This document shows, piece after piece, positions 26,053 through 34,889 of a DNA stretch of 64,000 nucleotides. The number at the start of each line of letters is the position of its first letter. Position 1 is the stretch's first letter. The DNA is from Tous-C4FEB sp044356555 (GTDB lineage: Bacteria; Verrucomicrobiota; Verrucomicrobiia; Opitutales; Opitutaceae): assembly GCA_044356555.1 (NCBI GenBank), contig JBIKWB010000010.1, positions 1 to 64,000 of the forward strand. The letters run 5' to 3'. The position numbers were made by a program, and so were the translations under genes. The notes beneath the pieces were generated by a model that was not told the DNA's origin, did no database searches, and saw nothing but the letters and a program-made list of their open reading frames with translations.

Positions 26053-26928
26053 ATGGAGCTTTTTGAGATCAAGGCCGAGGTGCCGGCAATGGCAGCAGAT
26101 GCAGTTGATACCACGTTGTTGGAGTTGGGTATCGACGGCTGGAGCCTGCTGGAAGACGCGATTGCAAAGCGGGCTTGGATTGTGGGCATTTTTGCGAGCG
26201 AGGCGGAAGCGGTGGCGCGGTGGCGGGAGCTAAGCCCGATGTTGGGGGTGGTGCCGTTGATCGAGCCGGTGGTGCGGCCGATGGGTGATCAAGACTGGAA
26301 GGAAAGCTATAAGGCGCACTTTCATGCGTGGCAGTTCGGGCGGTTGCACTGGGTGCCCGTTTGGGAACGCGAGGTGTATGTGTTGCCGGCGGGAGACGCC
26401 GTGCTGTGGCTGGACCCGGGTCTGGCGTTTGGCACCGGGAATCATGAAACGACCCGGCTTTGCGTGGAGCGATTGGTGGTGCGAGCGGGTGAGGCGGGCG
26501 TGAGCGGGCGGGTAATCGACGCGGGATGCGGCTCGGGAATTCTGGCGCTGTCGGCGCTATTATTGGGGTTTCGGGACGTGGTGGGCTTCGACAATGATGC
26601 GGAAGCGGTGCGGATTAGTGAGGAGAACGCGGTATTGAATGGATTGGCCGGCCGGGCGACTTGGCTGACCGGAGATCTTTTGAGTGGCTTTGCGGGAAAA
26701 CAGGCCGAGGTCGTTTTGGCAAATATTCAGGCCGATGTGTTGCAGCGCTTCGCCGGTGAGTTGTTGGCTGCGGTCGCGCCCGGCGGGGTGTTGGTGTTAA
26801 GCGGGATCTTGGCGCAGGAGCGCGACGTCGTGCGGGCGAAGTTTGAGGCTGCCGCGCCGGGCTGGGGAGTTGATTCACGGTTAATGGGCGAATGGAGCGA
26901 CGTGGTGCTCACGCGACCAGGCGCGTGA
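26053..26928 (+). CDS. prmA: Ribosomal protein L11 methyltransferase
   Basis: PrmA methylates lysines of ribosomal protein L11. The 291-residue protein has the N-terminal substrate-recognition domain (1-100), a linker, and a class I SAM domain. DPGLAFGTGNHETT precedes motif I VIDAGCGSGILAL, and VLANIQADVL is motif IV. I used the ATG at 26053. The longer frame to 25879 overlaps the mipA start and is not conserved. A DUF4198 gene follows 13 bp downstream. Confidence 0.93.
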   Translation: MELFEIKAEVPAMAADAVDTTLLELGIDGWSLLEDAIAKRAWIVGIFASEAEAVARWRELSPMLGVVPLIEPVVRPMGDQDWKESYKAHFHAWQFGRLHWVPVWEREVYVLPAGDAVLWLDPGLAFGTGNHETTRLCVERLVVRAGEAGVSGRVIDAGCGSGILALSALLLGFRDVVGFDNDAEAVRISEENAVLNGLAGRATWLTGDLLSGFAGKQAEVVLANIQADVLQRFAGELLAAVAPGGVLVLSGILAQERDVVRAKFEAAAPGWGVDSRLMGEWSDVVLTRPGA

Positions 26929-26941
26929 TGATTTTTGGACC

Positions 26942-27739
26942 ATGAAGGCGCGTTTGAGGGGTCTTTTTGGGGTATTCTTGATGATTTCGGCGGGATATTC
27001 GCGGGAAACGTGGCTGGCGCCGGAACGGTTTACCGCGACTCCGGGGGCGACTTTGCGATTTGAGCTGATGAGATCGGAGAGTTTTTATGGCTCGGAGGGA
27101 ATGTGGCCAGTTGGGGCGGTTTTGAATTCTCGGGGTACGTTGGCGGGCGAAGCGGTAAGTTTAGGGCCGGTGACCGGGGGCGAAAAAAAGGTGAGTTTTT
27201 CCGCAACACTGAGCCGGCCGGGTTTGGCGGTAGTGTGGGCTGAGATGGAGCCGGCGATCGTTGAGCGCGAACCGGAGCAGGCAGTCGCCCACCTGCGCCG
27301 CAGCCATGTGGGCGAAGTGGATCGGGCGATTTTAATGGACGGGCAACCGCGGCAGGTTTGGCGGGAGCGGGTTTCGGTGCGGGCGAAAACGGCGGTTTAC
27401 GTCGGCGAGCCCGATAGCAGCGACAAAGGTTGGTCCCAACCGATAACCGATGGCTTGGATTTGGTGGTGGTGGGAACGGTGAATGAGTATCGGGTGGGGG
27501 ACGCTCTTCTGGTCAAGGTGCGAAGAACCGGCCTGCCGGCAGAGGGGTTGGCGGTGGGATTCGTGCTCGCAGGTGAAGGCCGGGAAAGCGTCGTATTTTC
27601 CGGGGCAGACGGGGAAGCGACGGTTCGGCTCGATGCGTCGGGAATGTGGCTGATTTATTGTCGTCACACTCGGCGGTCGAGCGAGGCTGACGTGGACTGG
27701 GTGACCGAGCTTGTTACGCTCGTGATCGAAGCGAAGTAA
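26942..27739 (+). CDS. Probable exported DUF4198-type protein
   Basis: The 265-residue product has a signal peptide (1-20) followed by RETWLAPERFTATPGATLRFE, close to the HxFWL-P start of DUF4198. A second beta-domain (about 165-260) contains GTVNEYRVGDALLVKVRRTG and DGEATVRLDASGMWLIY, which looks like a carboxypeptidase-regulatory fold. DUF4198 proteins occur in metal-uptake loci, often with nickel or cobalt, but no metal transporter is here. The usual metal-binding His residues are few. It is probably co-transcribed with prmA. The function is open. Confidence 0.68.
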   Translation: MKARLRGLFGVFLMISAGYSRETWLAPERFTATPGATLRFELMRSESFYGSEGMWPVGAVLNSRGTLAGEAVSLGPVTGGEKKVSFSATLSRPGLAVVWAEMEPAIVEREPEQAVAHLRRSHVGEVDRAILMDGQPRQVWRERVSVRAKTAVYVGEPDSSDKGWSQPITDGLDLVVVGTVNEYRVGDALLVKVRRTGLPAEGLAVGFVLAGEGRESVVFSGADGEATVRLDASGMWLIYCRHTRRSSEADVDWVTELVTLVIEAK

Positions 27740-28103
27740 ACGGTTCTGGAGAATTGAAAATTGAGGTTTTGGGCCGTGCTCTTCGCTCACTTGAGCTTGG
27801 ATTTCGACCGGCTCGGTCAGTACGAAAATCCCGGACCGGAACGAAGGGCGAATCGACATGTTTTGCCCTATATTTTGCACTCTCTCGGCGAGTCGTGATT
27901 CAGTCTCAGACAATAAAATTGCGGTAAATTGGCCCTAAATTTGACCAAAAACAGTGTTTATCTCCTGAAAAACTGCATTTTTCCGTTTATCGCAAAAAGA
28001 TAGCATAATCAGGGTTTGCTATCGGAGTTCCTATTCTTTTGAACGCCTATTCTGAATTGGCTACTAAGCATTATAGACCAGCAATCCTTAACCAAAAATT
28101 CCT
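27740..28103. other. 364-bp intergenic region upstream of accB
   Basis: No convincing gene lies here. The first 150 bp are GC-rich. From about 27900 on, the stretch is clearly AT-rich compared with the rest of the window, with runs such as GCAAAAAGATAGCATAATC. That is consistent with a long leader or regulatory region for the acetyl-CoA carboxylase operon. A minus-strand reading frame reaching to 27913 is a shadow of the DUF4198 gene. Confidence 0.6.
28039..28067 (+). promoter_or_regulatory. Weak promoter candidate for accB
   Basis: TTGAAC (28039-28044) and TACTAA (28062-28067) are 17 bp apart and end 36 bp upstream of the TTG start. Both hexamers are poor matches. The case rests on spacing and on the AT-rich setting. 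Confidence 0.25.
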
Positions 28104-28595
28104 TTGGACCTTAAGCAAATCAAACAAATCATCGACCTCATGAAGCGGTCGGAATTGACGGAGTTCGCCGTCGAAGAAGAGGGCTTCAAGCTCAAGATTC
28201 GCCGGGGACAAAATGGGGTTCCGGTTGTGACGCGTAACAGGGATTCAAATCCGCCTTTCCTTTTGGGTGGTTCAGATAACTCCCTCCCGCCGATGAGTGC
28301 GCCGGCTCCGCAACAAAATCTGGTCCCCGCAAGTCCAGTGTTGGATGATGCGGGTATCGCTTACATTAAATCGCCCATGGTCGGGACTTTTTACCGGTCG
28401 CCATCGCCCGAAAGCAAATCGTTCGCCGATGTCGGCACTAAGGTGACGGAAACCTCTCCCGTGTGCATTATCGAGGCGATGAAGATCATGAACGAGATTC
28501 AAGCCGAAGCCAAAGGAACGATCATCGAGGTCTTGGTGGAGAACGGCCAACCGGTCGAATACGGCCAGAAGATGTTCAAGATTAAGCAATCTTGA
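28104..28595 (+). CDS. accB: Biotin carboxyl carrier protein of acetyl-CoA carboxylase
   Basis: AccB carries the biotin that AccC carboxylates for malonyl-CoA and fatty-acid synthesis. The reading frame starts at a TTG. The N-terminus MDLKQIKQIIDLMKRSELTE is the conserved family start, so this rare start codon appears real, and no ATG is available upstream. The first internal Met is at residue 13. A Pro-rich linker (about 62-85) leads to the biotinyl domain, with the modified Lys127 in IIEAMKIMNE. The length of 163 residues is normal. No clear Shine-Dalgarno sequence is seen, so low or regulated translation is possible. Confidence 0.95.
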   Translation: MDLKQIKQIIDLMKRSELTEFAVEEEGFKLKIRRGQNGVPVVTRNRDSNPPFLLGGSDNSLPPMSAPAPQQNLVPASPVLDDAGIAYIKSPMVGTFYRSPSPESKSFADVGTKVTETSPVCIIEAMKIMNEIQAEAKGTIIEVLVENGQPVEYGQKMFKIKQS

Positions 28596-28628
28596 GTTTT
28601 GCGAGATTCATAAAGTGATCGCCCGAGG

Positions 28629-28687
28629 AGCTGCGAAGAGCAGCTTCCGAAACGCACAAGTCCCCGGGGCGATTCCCGGGCGTGCGT
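28629..28687 (+). repeat. Two hairpins between accB and accC
   Basis: The first hairpin is AGCTGC-GAAGA-GCAGCT (28629-28645). The second pairs ACGCAC (28652-28657) with GTGCGT (28682-28687) and encloses CCCGGG (63-68) paired with CCCGGG (75-80) around a 6-nt loop. No T tract follows, so they are not classical terminators. They fill most of the 123-bp gap and end 31 bp before the accC ATG. They could serve in mRNA processing or in setting the AccB:AccC ratio. Confidence 0.5.
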
Positions 28688-28718
28688 CAGGGTGACGTTG
28701 CCTTCCTATTTCCTACCG

Positions 28719-30083
28719 ATGATTCAGAAAATTCTAATCGCCAACCGAGGCGAGATTGCCCTTCGCATTGTTCGGGCTTGCAGAGAGTTGGGGATAAAGA
28801 CCCTCGCGGTTTATTCGGAGGCCGACGTGCAATCGTTGCACGTGCAATTGGCGGACGAGGCTATCTGTATCGGTGGTCCGAAAAGCGCCGACAGCTACCT
28901 GCGGGCTGATCGAATCATCAGCGCGGCTGAGATCGCGGATGTGGACGCGATTCACCCGGGCTACGGGTTTCTTTCGGAGAACGCCAAGTTCGCCGAGCAG
29001 TGCGAGTCCTGTAACATCAAGTTTATTGGTCCTAAATCACAGTCCATCAAAATGATGGGTGATAAATCGGTGGCAAAGGACACGGTGCGAAAGGCAGGCG
29101 TCCCGATTGTGCCGGGGTCGGATGGACCGGTGGAATCTGAAAGTGAAGCGGTGAAGATTGCGCGGAAGATGGGTTATCCGGTGATCATTAAGGCTGTGGC
29201 AGGCGGCGGTGGTCGCGGAATGCGGATCGCGCATAACGACGTTTCTTTTGCGAAGGAGTACCATGTTGCGCGGAACGAGGCGGAAAAAGCGTTCGGCAAC
29301 GGCCAGGTTTACGTCGAGAAATACATCGAGAAACCTCGGCACATCGAGTTTCAGATTTTGGCGGATTCGCACGGGAAGACGGTGCATTTGGGCGAGCGCG
29401 ATTGCTCGGTGCAGCGTCGGCATCAAAAGTTGATCGAGGAGTCTCCGTCGCCGTTTTTGACCCCGGATTTGCGAAAAAAGATGGGAAAAGCGGCGATCCG
29501 GGCGGCTGAGGCGGCCAAGTATGAGAATGCGGGAACGATCGAATTCTTGGTGGATGCGAAGGGGAACTTTTATTTCATCGAAATGAATACGCGTATTCAG
29601 GTCGAGCATCCGGTCACGGAGGAGGTCACCGGCATCGACCTGATCAAGCAGCAGATACGAATTTCTAACGGGGAGAAACTAGGCTTTGACCAGAGCGACA
29701 TCAAGTTTACGAAGCACGCGATCGAGTGTCGGATCAACGCCGAGGATCCGGCGCGCAACTTCATCCCTTCACCGGGCACGATTGGACTCTATTATGCCCC
29801 GGGCGGGCATGGTGTGCGGGTGGATTCACACGCTTACTCGGGCTACGCGATTCCCCCGCACTACGATTCGATGATCGGCAAGTTGATCACGTACGGGGAA
29901 AACCGGAAAACGGCGCTGGAGCGGATGTATCGGGCCCTGAGCGAATATCTGATTCGCGGCGTGAAGACGACGATTCCGTTGCACAAGGCGATCATGGCCG
30001 ATCCGGTGTTTATCGAAGGCAAAGCGACTACGGCCTACATGGAGGAATTCCTCAGCCGGACGCCGACGGACCTGTTCTCTTGA
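28719..30083 (+). CDS. accC: Biotin carboxylase subunit of acetyl-CoA carboxylase
   Basis: AccC uses ATP and bicarbonate to carboxylate the biotin on AccB. The 454-residue length is typical. The N-terminal domain begins MIQKILIANRGEIALRI. The ATP-grasp part has the glycine loop KAVAGGGGRGMRI, the HIEFQILAD strand, ERDCSVQRRHQK, and the metal-binding FIEMNTRIQVEHPVTE. The C-terminal cap contains ECRINAEDP. I chose the ATG at 28719. It follows accB in the standard order and converges with the amidohydrolase gene. Confidence 0.97.
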   Translation: MIQKILIANRGEIALRIVRACRELGIKTLAVYSEADVQSLHVQLADEAICIGGPKSADSYLRADRIISAAEIADVDAIHPGYGFLSENAKFAEQCESCNIKFIGPKSQSIKMMGDKSVAKDTVRKAGVPIVPGSDGPVESESEAVKIARKMGYPVIIKAVAGGGGRGMRIAHNDVSFAKEYHVARNEAEKAFGNGQVYVEKYIEKPRHIEFQILADSHGKTVHLGERDCSVQRRHQKLIEESPSPFLTPDLRKKMGKAAIRAAEAAKYENAGTIEFLVDAKGNFYFIEMNTRIQVEHPVTEEVTGIDLIKQQIRISNGEKLGFDQSDIKFTKHAIECRINAEDPARNFIPSPGTIGLYYAPGGHGVRVDSHAYSGYAIPPHYDSMIGKLITYGENRKTALERMYRALSEYLIRGVKTTIPLHKAIMADPVFIEGKATTAYMEEFLSRTPTDLFS

Positions 30084-30131
30084 TTTCGTCGCCCGAGGCC
30101 GGGCGCGCAGGGGGCGAAGTTTGAGGCTCGC

Positions 30132-31529
30132 CTACTTTATTCCGGCGGCGATCGCCGTGTTGATGCGGCGCGCGATGGAACGCATTTTCTCGCGTACTTC
30201 CTGAGGGTTGAGCGTGAGAATCTTACGGTCTTCCATCACCACCCGGCCGTGGATAACCGTGGTGCGTACATCACGAGGGCTCGCGGCATAAACAAGGGTC
30301 GAGTAGACGTCGTAGAGCGGGACAAGAGCGGTGGAGTTGTGATCGAGGATGATGAGATCGGCGAGTTTGCCGGGCTCAAGGGAGCCCAAATCTTTCTCGC
30401 GATGGAGGGCTCGGGCGCCGCCCAAGGTGGCCATCTCAACCACTTTCAGAGCGGGCATCACGTTGCGGTCTTTGCGGTCGAGCTTGTGGAGTTTGGCGAC
30501 GTAACCGAGCTGTCCGATGAGATCGAGGGTGTTGCCGCTCATCGGGCCGTCGGTGCCGAGGCCGATGCGGAGGCCGTCGTCGTGCATTTTGAGGCCGGGG
30601 GCGACGCCTTTGGCGGACTTGATGTTGGCCACCATGTTGTGGGCGATGCCGACGTCGCGGGCTTTTAGGAGAGCGATATCGGAGTCGGTCACGAAAATGC
30701 AGTGAGCGGCGACAAGGCGCGGGGTGAGTAGACCGAGGGAGTCGAGGTATTCGACGGGAGTTTGGTTGCGCTCTCGGCGAAGGGTCGAGATCTCGTCGGT
30801 CATCTCGGCTACGTGCATGAGGATCGGAAGGTTGAGCTCGGCCGAGGCCTTGGCGACGAGCCGGAGGTGTTCGGCGTCGAGGGAGTAGGGAGCGTGCGGA
30901 GCGAGTGCGGGCGTGATCAGGGGGTCATTGGCCCAATCGGCGGCGAATTTTTTCGCGTAGGCGAGACCGCCGTAGGGCACGGGCGAGTCGGGGGTGGGGA
31001 AATTGAGAATACTCTGGCCGAGGACGCCGCGGATGCCGACGAGTTTCGCGGCGCGGGCAACTTCGTCCTCAAAGTAATACATGTCGACGGCCGTGGTGAC
31101 TCCGCCCTCGATCATTTCGATGAAGCCGTGGAGAGCGCCCCAGTAAACGAGTTCGCGGTCGATGAGATTTTTCTCGAGAGGGAAAATGAAGCGGCGAAGA
31201 CGGTCGGGCACGTCGTCGCCGAGCCCGCGAAAGACGGTCATCGACGCGTGGGTGTGGGTGTTGATGAGGCCGGGAAAGACAAGGTCCCCGCCGGCGTCGA
31301 TGGTTTTCGCGGCGAAATAGTCCTTTGCGATGGAGGAGGAACCGATTGCAACGATACGTGAGTCGCGGATGATAATGGCACCGTCCTCAATGACTTCGCG
31401 GGCGGCGTTCATCGTGACGATGTGGGCCCGGGTGATGATCAGGTCGGCGGGTTGGGGAGCGGCAAGTGCGGTCATGGAGATCAGCGGAAAAAGGATAAGA
31501 AAGGTGATGTGGATCGAGAAGGGACGCAT
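30132..31529 (-). CDS. Exported amidohydrolase of the MTA/SAH deaminase (TrzA/AtzA) type
   Basis: The 465-residue protein has a signal peptide (1-23) and a complete amidohydrolase metal site: HTH at 92-94, a later HVAE, AHC, and GTDGPMSG. Close cytoplasmic relatives (MtaD) deaminate methylthioadenosine and S-adenosylhomocysteine; others act on guanine or triazines. An exported form suggests a periplasmic nucleoside-like or heterocyclic substrate. It lies 15 bp downstream of a nucleoside hydrolase gene, consistent with extracellular nucleoside scavenging. The exact substrate is unknown. Confidence 0.85.
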   Translation of the reverse strand: MRPFSIHITFLILFPLISMTALAAPQPADLIITRAHIVTMNAAREVIEDGAIIIRDSRIVAIGSSSIAKDYFAAKTIDAGGDLVFPGLINTHTHASMTVFRGLGDDVPDRLRRFIFPLEKNLIDRELVYWGALHGFIEMIEGGVTTAVDMYYFEDEVARAAKLVGIRGVLGQSILNFPTPDSPVPYGGLAYAKKFAADWANDPLITPALAPHAPYSLDAEHLRLVAKASAELNLPILMHVAEMTDEISTLRRERNQTPVEYLDSLGLLTPRLVAAHCIFVTDSDIALLKARDVGIAHNMVANIKSAKGVAPGLKMHDDGLRIGLGTDGPMSGNTLDLIGQLGYVAKLHKLDRKDRNVMPALKVVEMATLGGARALHREKDLGSLEPGKLADLIILDHNSTALVPLYDVYSTLVYAASPRDVRTTVIHGRVVMEDRKILTLNPQEVREKMRSIARRINTAIAAGIK

Positions 31530-31543
31530 GGCGGCGGGGAGAT

Positions 31544-32539
31544 TTATCGTGAGAGCAAGGAGGTGAAGAGGTTCGAAAATTTAGGGACATCGAGTTGAAA
31601 TTCGATGCGGGCGAGCTGTTCGCCCAAGTTTGGTTGGAGCCCGGGAGTCCAACTCAAGGTGTCGCCGTAGCTGGCACCGCGGTCGAGGTTGACGTCGATG
31701 AAGGCGTTCTCGGCCTGAGTCACGACGGTGGGATCGATCCAAGACGCGGCGGCAATCTCGTCCCATAGCGGGCGCCCGCGTTGGCCGAAGCGATCAAGGT
31801 AGGATGCGAGCGGCGTGCCGGTCCGGGCGATGGTCGCGAACTGCTCGGGGGTTGATCGGACGTGTTGGGAAATATCGATGGGCGAGCAGGTGATTTTTTT
31901 CCACGTTGAGCGGAGGACAATCCGGGAAGCTTCCGGGTCGAAGCGCAGGTTGAATTCGCGGCGCGGGGTGTGTTTGAACTCGGCGGAGTCGGTTTTGGGG
32001 TGGAATGATCCGCCCATGAAGTGGAGCTCACGGATGAGTTCGGGCAAACGGGGTTCAAGGCGCACGGCGAGGGCGATGTTGGTCAGCGGGCCGGCGCACC
32101 AAAGGGAAATTTCTCCGGGGTGGGCTCGGGCTTGGCGGATGATAAAGTTGGCTGCGTGTTCGTCGGCGGGTGCGGTGGTAGGATTGCCTTCGGGCAGGTC
32201 GGGGGCGACGTGGGGATCGATCGTGCGTCCGGGACGGGTAAGGTCCCAAGCGCCGTTGTAGATGAGACGGCCATGTTGTTTCTCCCAGAGAGCGTGGTCG
32301 CGTGGGGTGTGCACAAGTGGAGCGAGAGCACCGGGCAAGACGGGAATCTCGGTGCGCTCCATGATTTCGAGGAGCCGGAGGGCGTGACGGACTTGAAGAT
32401 CGCGCCAGTGGTCACCGGTGGGAACGCAGATGCCGAGGGCTTCGACGTCCGGAGCGTTGAGGAGCATGGCGATTGCCTGGAGATTGGTGGACGCGGGTCC
32501 GAGGGCGTCTTGGTCGATAATGATTTTGCGGGAGGGCAT
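31544..32539 (-). CDS. Nucleoside hydrolase (IU-NH superfamily), diverged metal motif
   Basis: The 331-residue protein has the family fold markers LWCAGPLTNIALAV and REFNLRFDPEASRIV, and a start KIIIDQDALGPASTNLQA. In classical enzymes this first motif is D-x-D-P-G-x-D-D, which binds calcium. Here the DD pair is replaced by a longer Ser/Thr/Asn segment. Similar IDQDA starts occur in a less-studied branch, so the enzyme may still be active with altered metal binding. It lacks a signal peptide. It lies between the solute-binding lipoprotein and the exported deaminase genes on one strand. Confidence 0.82.
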   Translation of the reverse strand: MPSRKIIIDQDALGPASTNLQAIAMLLNAPDVEALGICVPTGDHWRDLQVRHALRLLEIMERTEIPVLPGALAPLVHTPRDHALWEKQHGRLIYNGAWDLTRPGRTIDPHVAPDLPEGNPTTAPADEHAANFIIRQARAHPGEISLWCAGPLTNIALAVRLEPRLPELIRELHFMGGSFHPKTDSAEFKHTPRREFNLRFDPEASRIVLRSTWKKITCSPIDISQHVRSTPEQFATIARTGTPLASYLDRFGQRGRPLWDEIAAASWIDPTVVTQAENAFIDVNLDRGASYGDTLSWTPGLQPNLGEQLARIEFQLDVPKFSNLFTSLLSR

Positions 32540-32568
32540 AAAATGCGTCGTTGAGTTGTGGCCGGCGT

Positions 32569-34194
32569 TTAGGGCTCGAGGGAGACGTCTTTGTAGTTCC
32601 GAAAGAGGAGCGGTGAATTTTTCCAGCCACGGACGGAAGCGTGAACCAGCGTCGTGCGTGTTCCCCAGTAAATGGGTGCGATGGGAGTCTGTTCGATGAG
32701 GTAAGTCTCAGCTTGTTGAAGCGCGGCGTGGCGTCGGGCGGGATCGAGTTCGGAAGCGGCGGTGGCGAGGAGGGCGTCGTAGGCCGGGTCGCTCCAGCCG
32801 GTTCCGTTGATGCCATTACCGGTGGCGAAGATACCGAGAAAGGTCAGTGGATCGGGAAACTCGGCGTTCCACCGACCCCGCGCCAACGTGTAGTCGCGGG
32901 ATTGATCATTGATGGCGGCGAGAAACATTTTGAATTCCTTTTGGGCGATCACGACTTCGACCCCGAGTTCGCGCCGCCAGCGCTCTTGTAGAATCTCCGC
33001 GATTCGCTGGTTAGTTTCTTGAGGGATCGTGAGGAATTCAACCTTGGGGAAACCCTTTCCATCCGGGAATCCGGCCTCGGCTAGAAGACGACGTGCTTCG
33101 ACCGGATCGGAAACGAGGCCCGTGGGCGGACGGTAGCCGGCGAGGCCAGGGGGCGTGAGGGCATGGGCGGGGATTTGCCCGCCGCGAAGGACGTTCTTGA
33201 CGATGGCATCGCGATCGATCGCGAGCGCAAACGCCCGGCGCACGCGTGAATCGCGGAACGGAGCTTCGGTCACGTTAAACCTGACGAAGTAGCTTTCGAA
33301 CGCGGGCTCGATTCGAAGCAGATGGGGCGCCTCGGTCTTGTAGGAATCAATCTTGCTCAGAGGCAGGTCCCAAGTGGTGTGCAGCTGGCCGGCGCGAAAA
33401 GCGAGTTCTTGGCTTTGCAATGACTCACTGGGGTAGAATCTGATCTCATTGAGCTGGACGCGGGCTGCGTCCCAGTAGTGAGGATTTTTTTCGACGCCGA
33501 GATGTTGTCCTTCGCGCCATTCCCGGAGCCGAAAAGGGCCGTTGCTTACGAGCGGGAAGTCGCGCGTCCAACGGGCGCTTCGGTCGTAAGGCGAACTGGA
33601 TTTTTCGACTGAAGATCGATGAACGGGAAACCAAACATTAGTTCGCAGTAGAGACAGGAAATACGCGGTGGGGCGTGCGAGCGTGATTTCGAGTGTCCTC
33701 TGGTCGGGAGCCCGAAAACCAACCAGACCGAAGTCGGTTATCAGGCCTTTGGCGAAGAGCTCCGCATTTTTTACGGGGTAGAAAACGTCCTTGTATTCCG
33801 AGGCGAGAGCGGGCGTGAGGGCGCGTTGGAAGCTAAAAAGAAAATCTTGGGCAGTAAGCGGGTCCCCGTTTGACCATTTGGCATCCGGCCGCAGGTGAAA
33901 GATATAGACGAGTCCGTCGGTCGAAGACTCCCAGCGGTCTGCAATTCCTGGTCGCGGTTGCAGGGTCGTTTCGTCGAGTGTGACGAGGCCCTCGAATAAA
34001 GAACTCAGAACATTGTGATCGATGGAACCGCCGGCAATTTGGGGATCCAGGAATTGAACTTCTGCGCCGTTGCCGACGTGAAGAATTTTCTCGCGGTTGC
34101 CCGATTGGACAAGAGTTTCCCTGCGAGAGCATGCGGCTCCGGCAAAGACGACTAGGCCGATCAACAGCAAATGAGCGGGTGAAGGTCTTAACAT
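32569..34194 (-). CDS. Peptide/oligopeptide-type ABC transporter solute-binding lipoprotein
   Basis: The 541-residue protein is an SBP_bac_5 (OppA/DppA) family member. It has a lipoprotein signal with lipobox ending at Cys22 (VFAGAAC), and the fold markers IADRWESSTDGLVYIFHLRP, KWSNGDPLTAQDF, and FALAIDRDAIVKNVL. I chose the ATG at 34194, the start of the signal peptide; the longer frame runs upstream into nadD. OppA-like proteins bind peptides and hand them to an ABC permease, but no permease or ATPase gene is nearby. It is first in a minus-strand group with the nucleoside hydrolase and the deaminase. Confidence 0.9.
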   Translation of the reverse strand: MLRPSPAHLLLIGLVVFAGAACSRRETLVQSGNREKILHVGNGAEVQFLDPQIAGGSIDHNVLSSLFEGLVTLDETTLQPRPGIADRWESSTDGLVYIFHLRPDAKWSNGDPLTAQDFLFSFQRALTPALASEYKDVFYPVKNAELFAKGLITDFGLVGFRAPDQRTLEITLARPTAYFLSLLRTNVWFPVHRSSVEKSSSPYDRSARWTRDFPLVSNGPFRLREWREGQHLGVEKNPHYWDAARVQLNEIRFYPSESLQSQELAFRAGQLHTTWDLPLSKIDSYKTEAPHLLRIEPAFESYFVRFNVTEAPFRDSRVRRAFALAIDRDAIVKNVLRGGQIPAHALTPPGLAGYRPPTGLVSDPVEARRLLAEAGFPDGKGFPKVEFLTIPQETNQRIAEILQERWRRELGVEVVIAQKEFKMFLAAINDQSRDYTLARGRWNAEFPDPLTFLGIFATGNGINGTGWSDPAYDALLATAASELDPARRHAALQQAETYLIEQTPIAPIYWGTRTTLVHASVRGWKNSPLLFRNYKDVSLEP

Positions 34195-34301
34195 GGAGAT
34201 AAGGCAAGTAGCAGAAGATGCACCGATGGGCTTTGCGAAAGGAATCAATCTCGGGAATTGGGCCTTGCGGGAAAATTGAGGCAAACTCACGTTCCTGCGG
34301 C

Positions 34302-34889
34302 GTGAAAATCGGATTTCTTGGCGGCAGTTTTGATCCCGTGCATTTTGGCCATTTGATGGCAGCTCAAGACGCCTATGAACAGTGCGGTTTGGACCGCTTG
34401 ATCCTGGTTCCGGCGGCTCAAGCGCCGCTAAAACCCACCGATGTGCAATCCTCACCCGAAGACCGCATGGCGATGATCGAGGCGGCTGCCGGTTGGGATA
34501 AACGCTTCGAGATTTCCGACTTCGAGCTGCGCAAGGGAGGGGTCAGTTACACGATTGATTCGGCGCGGCATTTTCGGGCGCTCTATCCGCAGGACGAACT
34601 CTATTGGGTAATCGGTGGTGATCAGTTGCCCAAACTGCATCTTTGGAAAGATATCGAAGAATTGGCGAAGCTCGTGGAGTTCATCTTTCTCGAGCGTCCC
34701 GGGTATCCGGTTAAAGGCCGCGTTGATATCCCTGGCTTGCGTTTGCATCGTTGTGACGGACACCTGCTGGCGATCAGCTCGACTGAACTGAGAGAGCGAA
34801 CCCGACTGAGTTTAGCGCTCGATTATTTTGTGCCGCATAAGGCGATTGTTTACATCCGCGAAAAGGGTCTGTATTGCGGGAAGCGATGA
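34302..34889 (+). CDS. nadD: Nicotinate-nucleotide adenylyltransferase
   Basis: NadD forms deamido-NAD from nicotinate mononucleotide and ATP. The 195-residue protein begins at GTG: VKIGFLGGSFDPVHFGHLM contains the GGSFDPxHxGH signature, and the tail has the ISSTELRER motif. The GTG at 34302 was selected because the motif begins immediately. The longer ATG frame at 34218 adds 28 unrelated residues. Its stop overlaps the rsfS start by 4 bp. Confidence 0.95.
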   Translation: MKIGFLGGSFDPVHFGHLMAAQDAYEQCGLDRLILVPAAQAPLKPTDVQSSPEDRMAMIEAAAGWDKRFEISDFELRKGGVSYTIDSARHFRALYPQDELYWVIGGDQLPKLHLWKDIEELAKLVEFIFLERPGYPVKGRVDIPGLRLHRCDGHLLAISSTELRERTRLSLALDYFVPHKAIVYIREKGLYCGKR

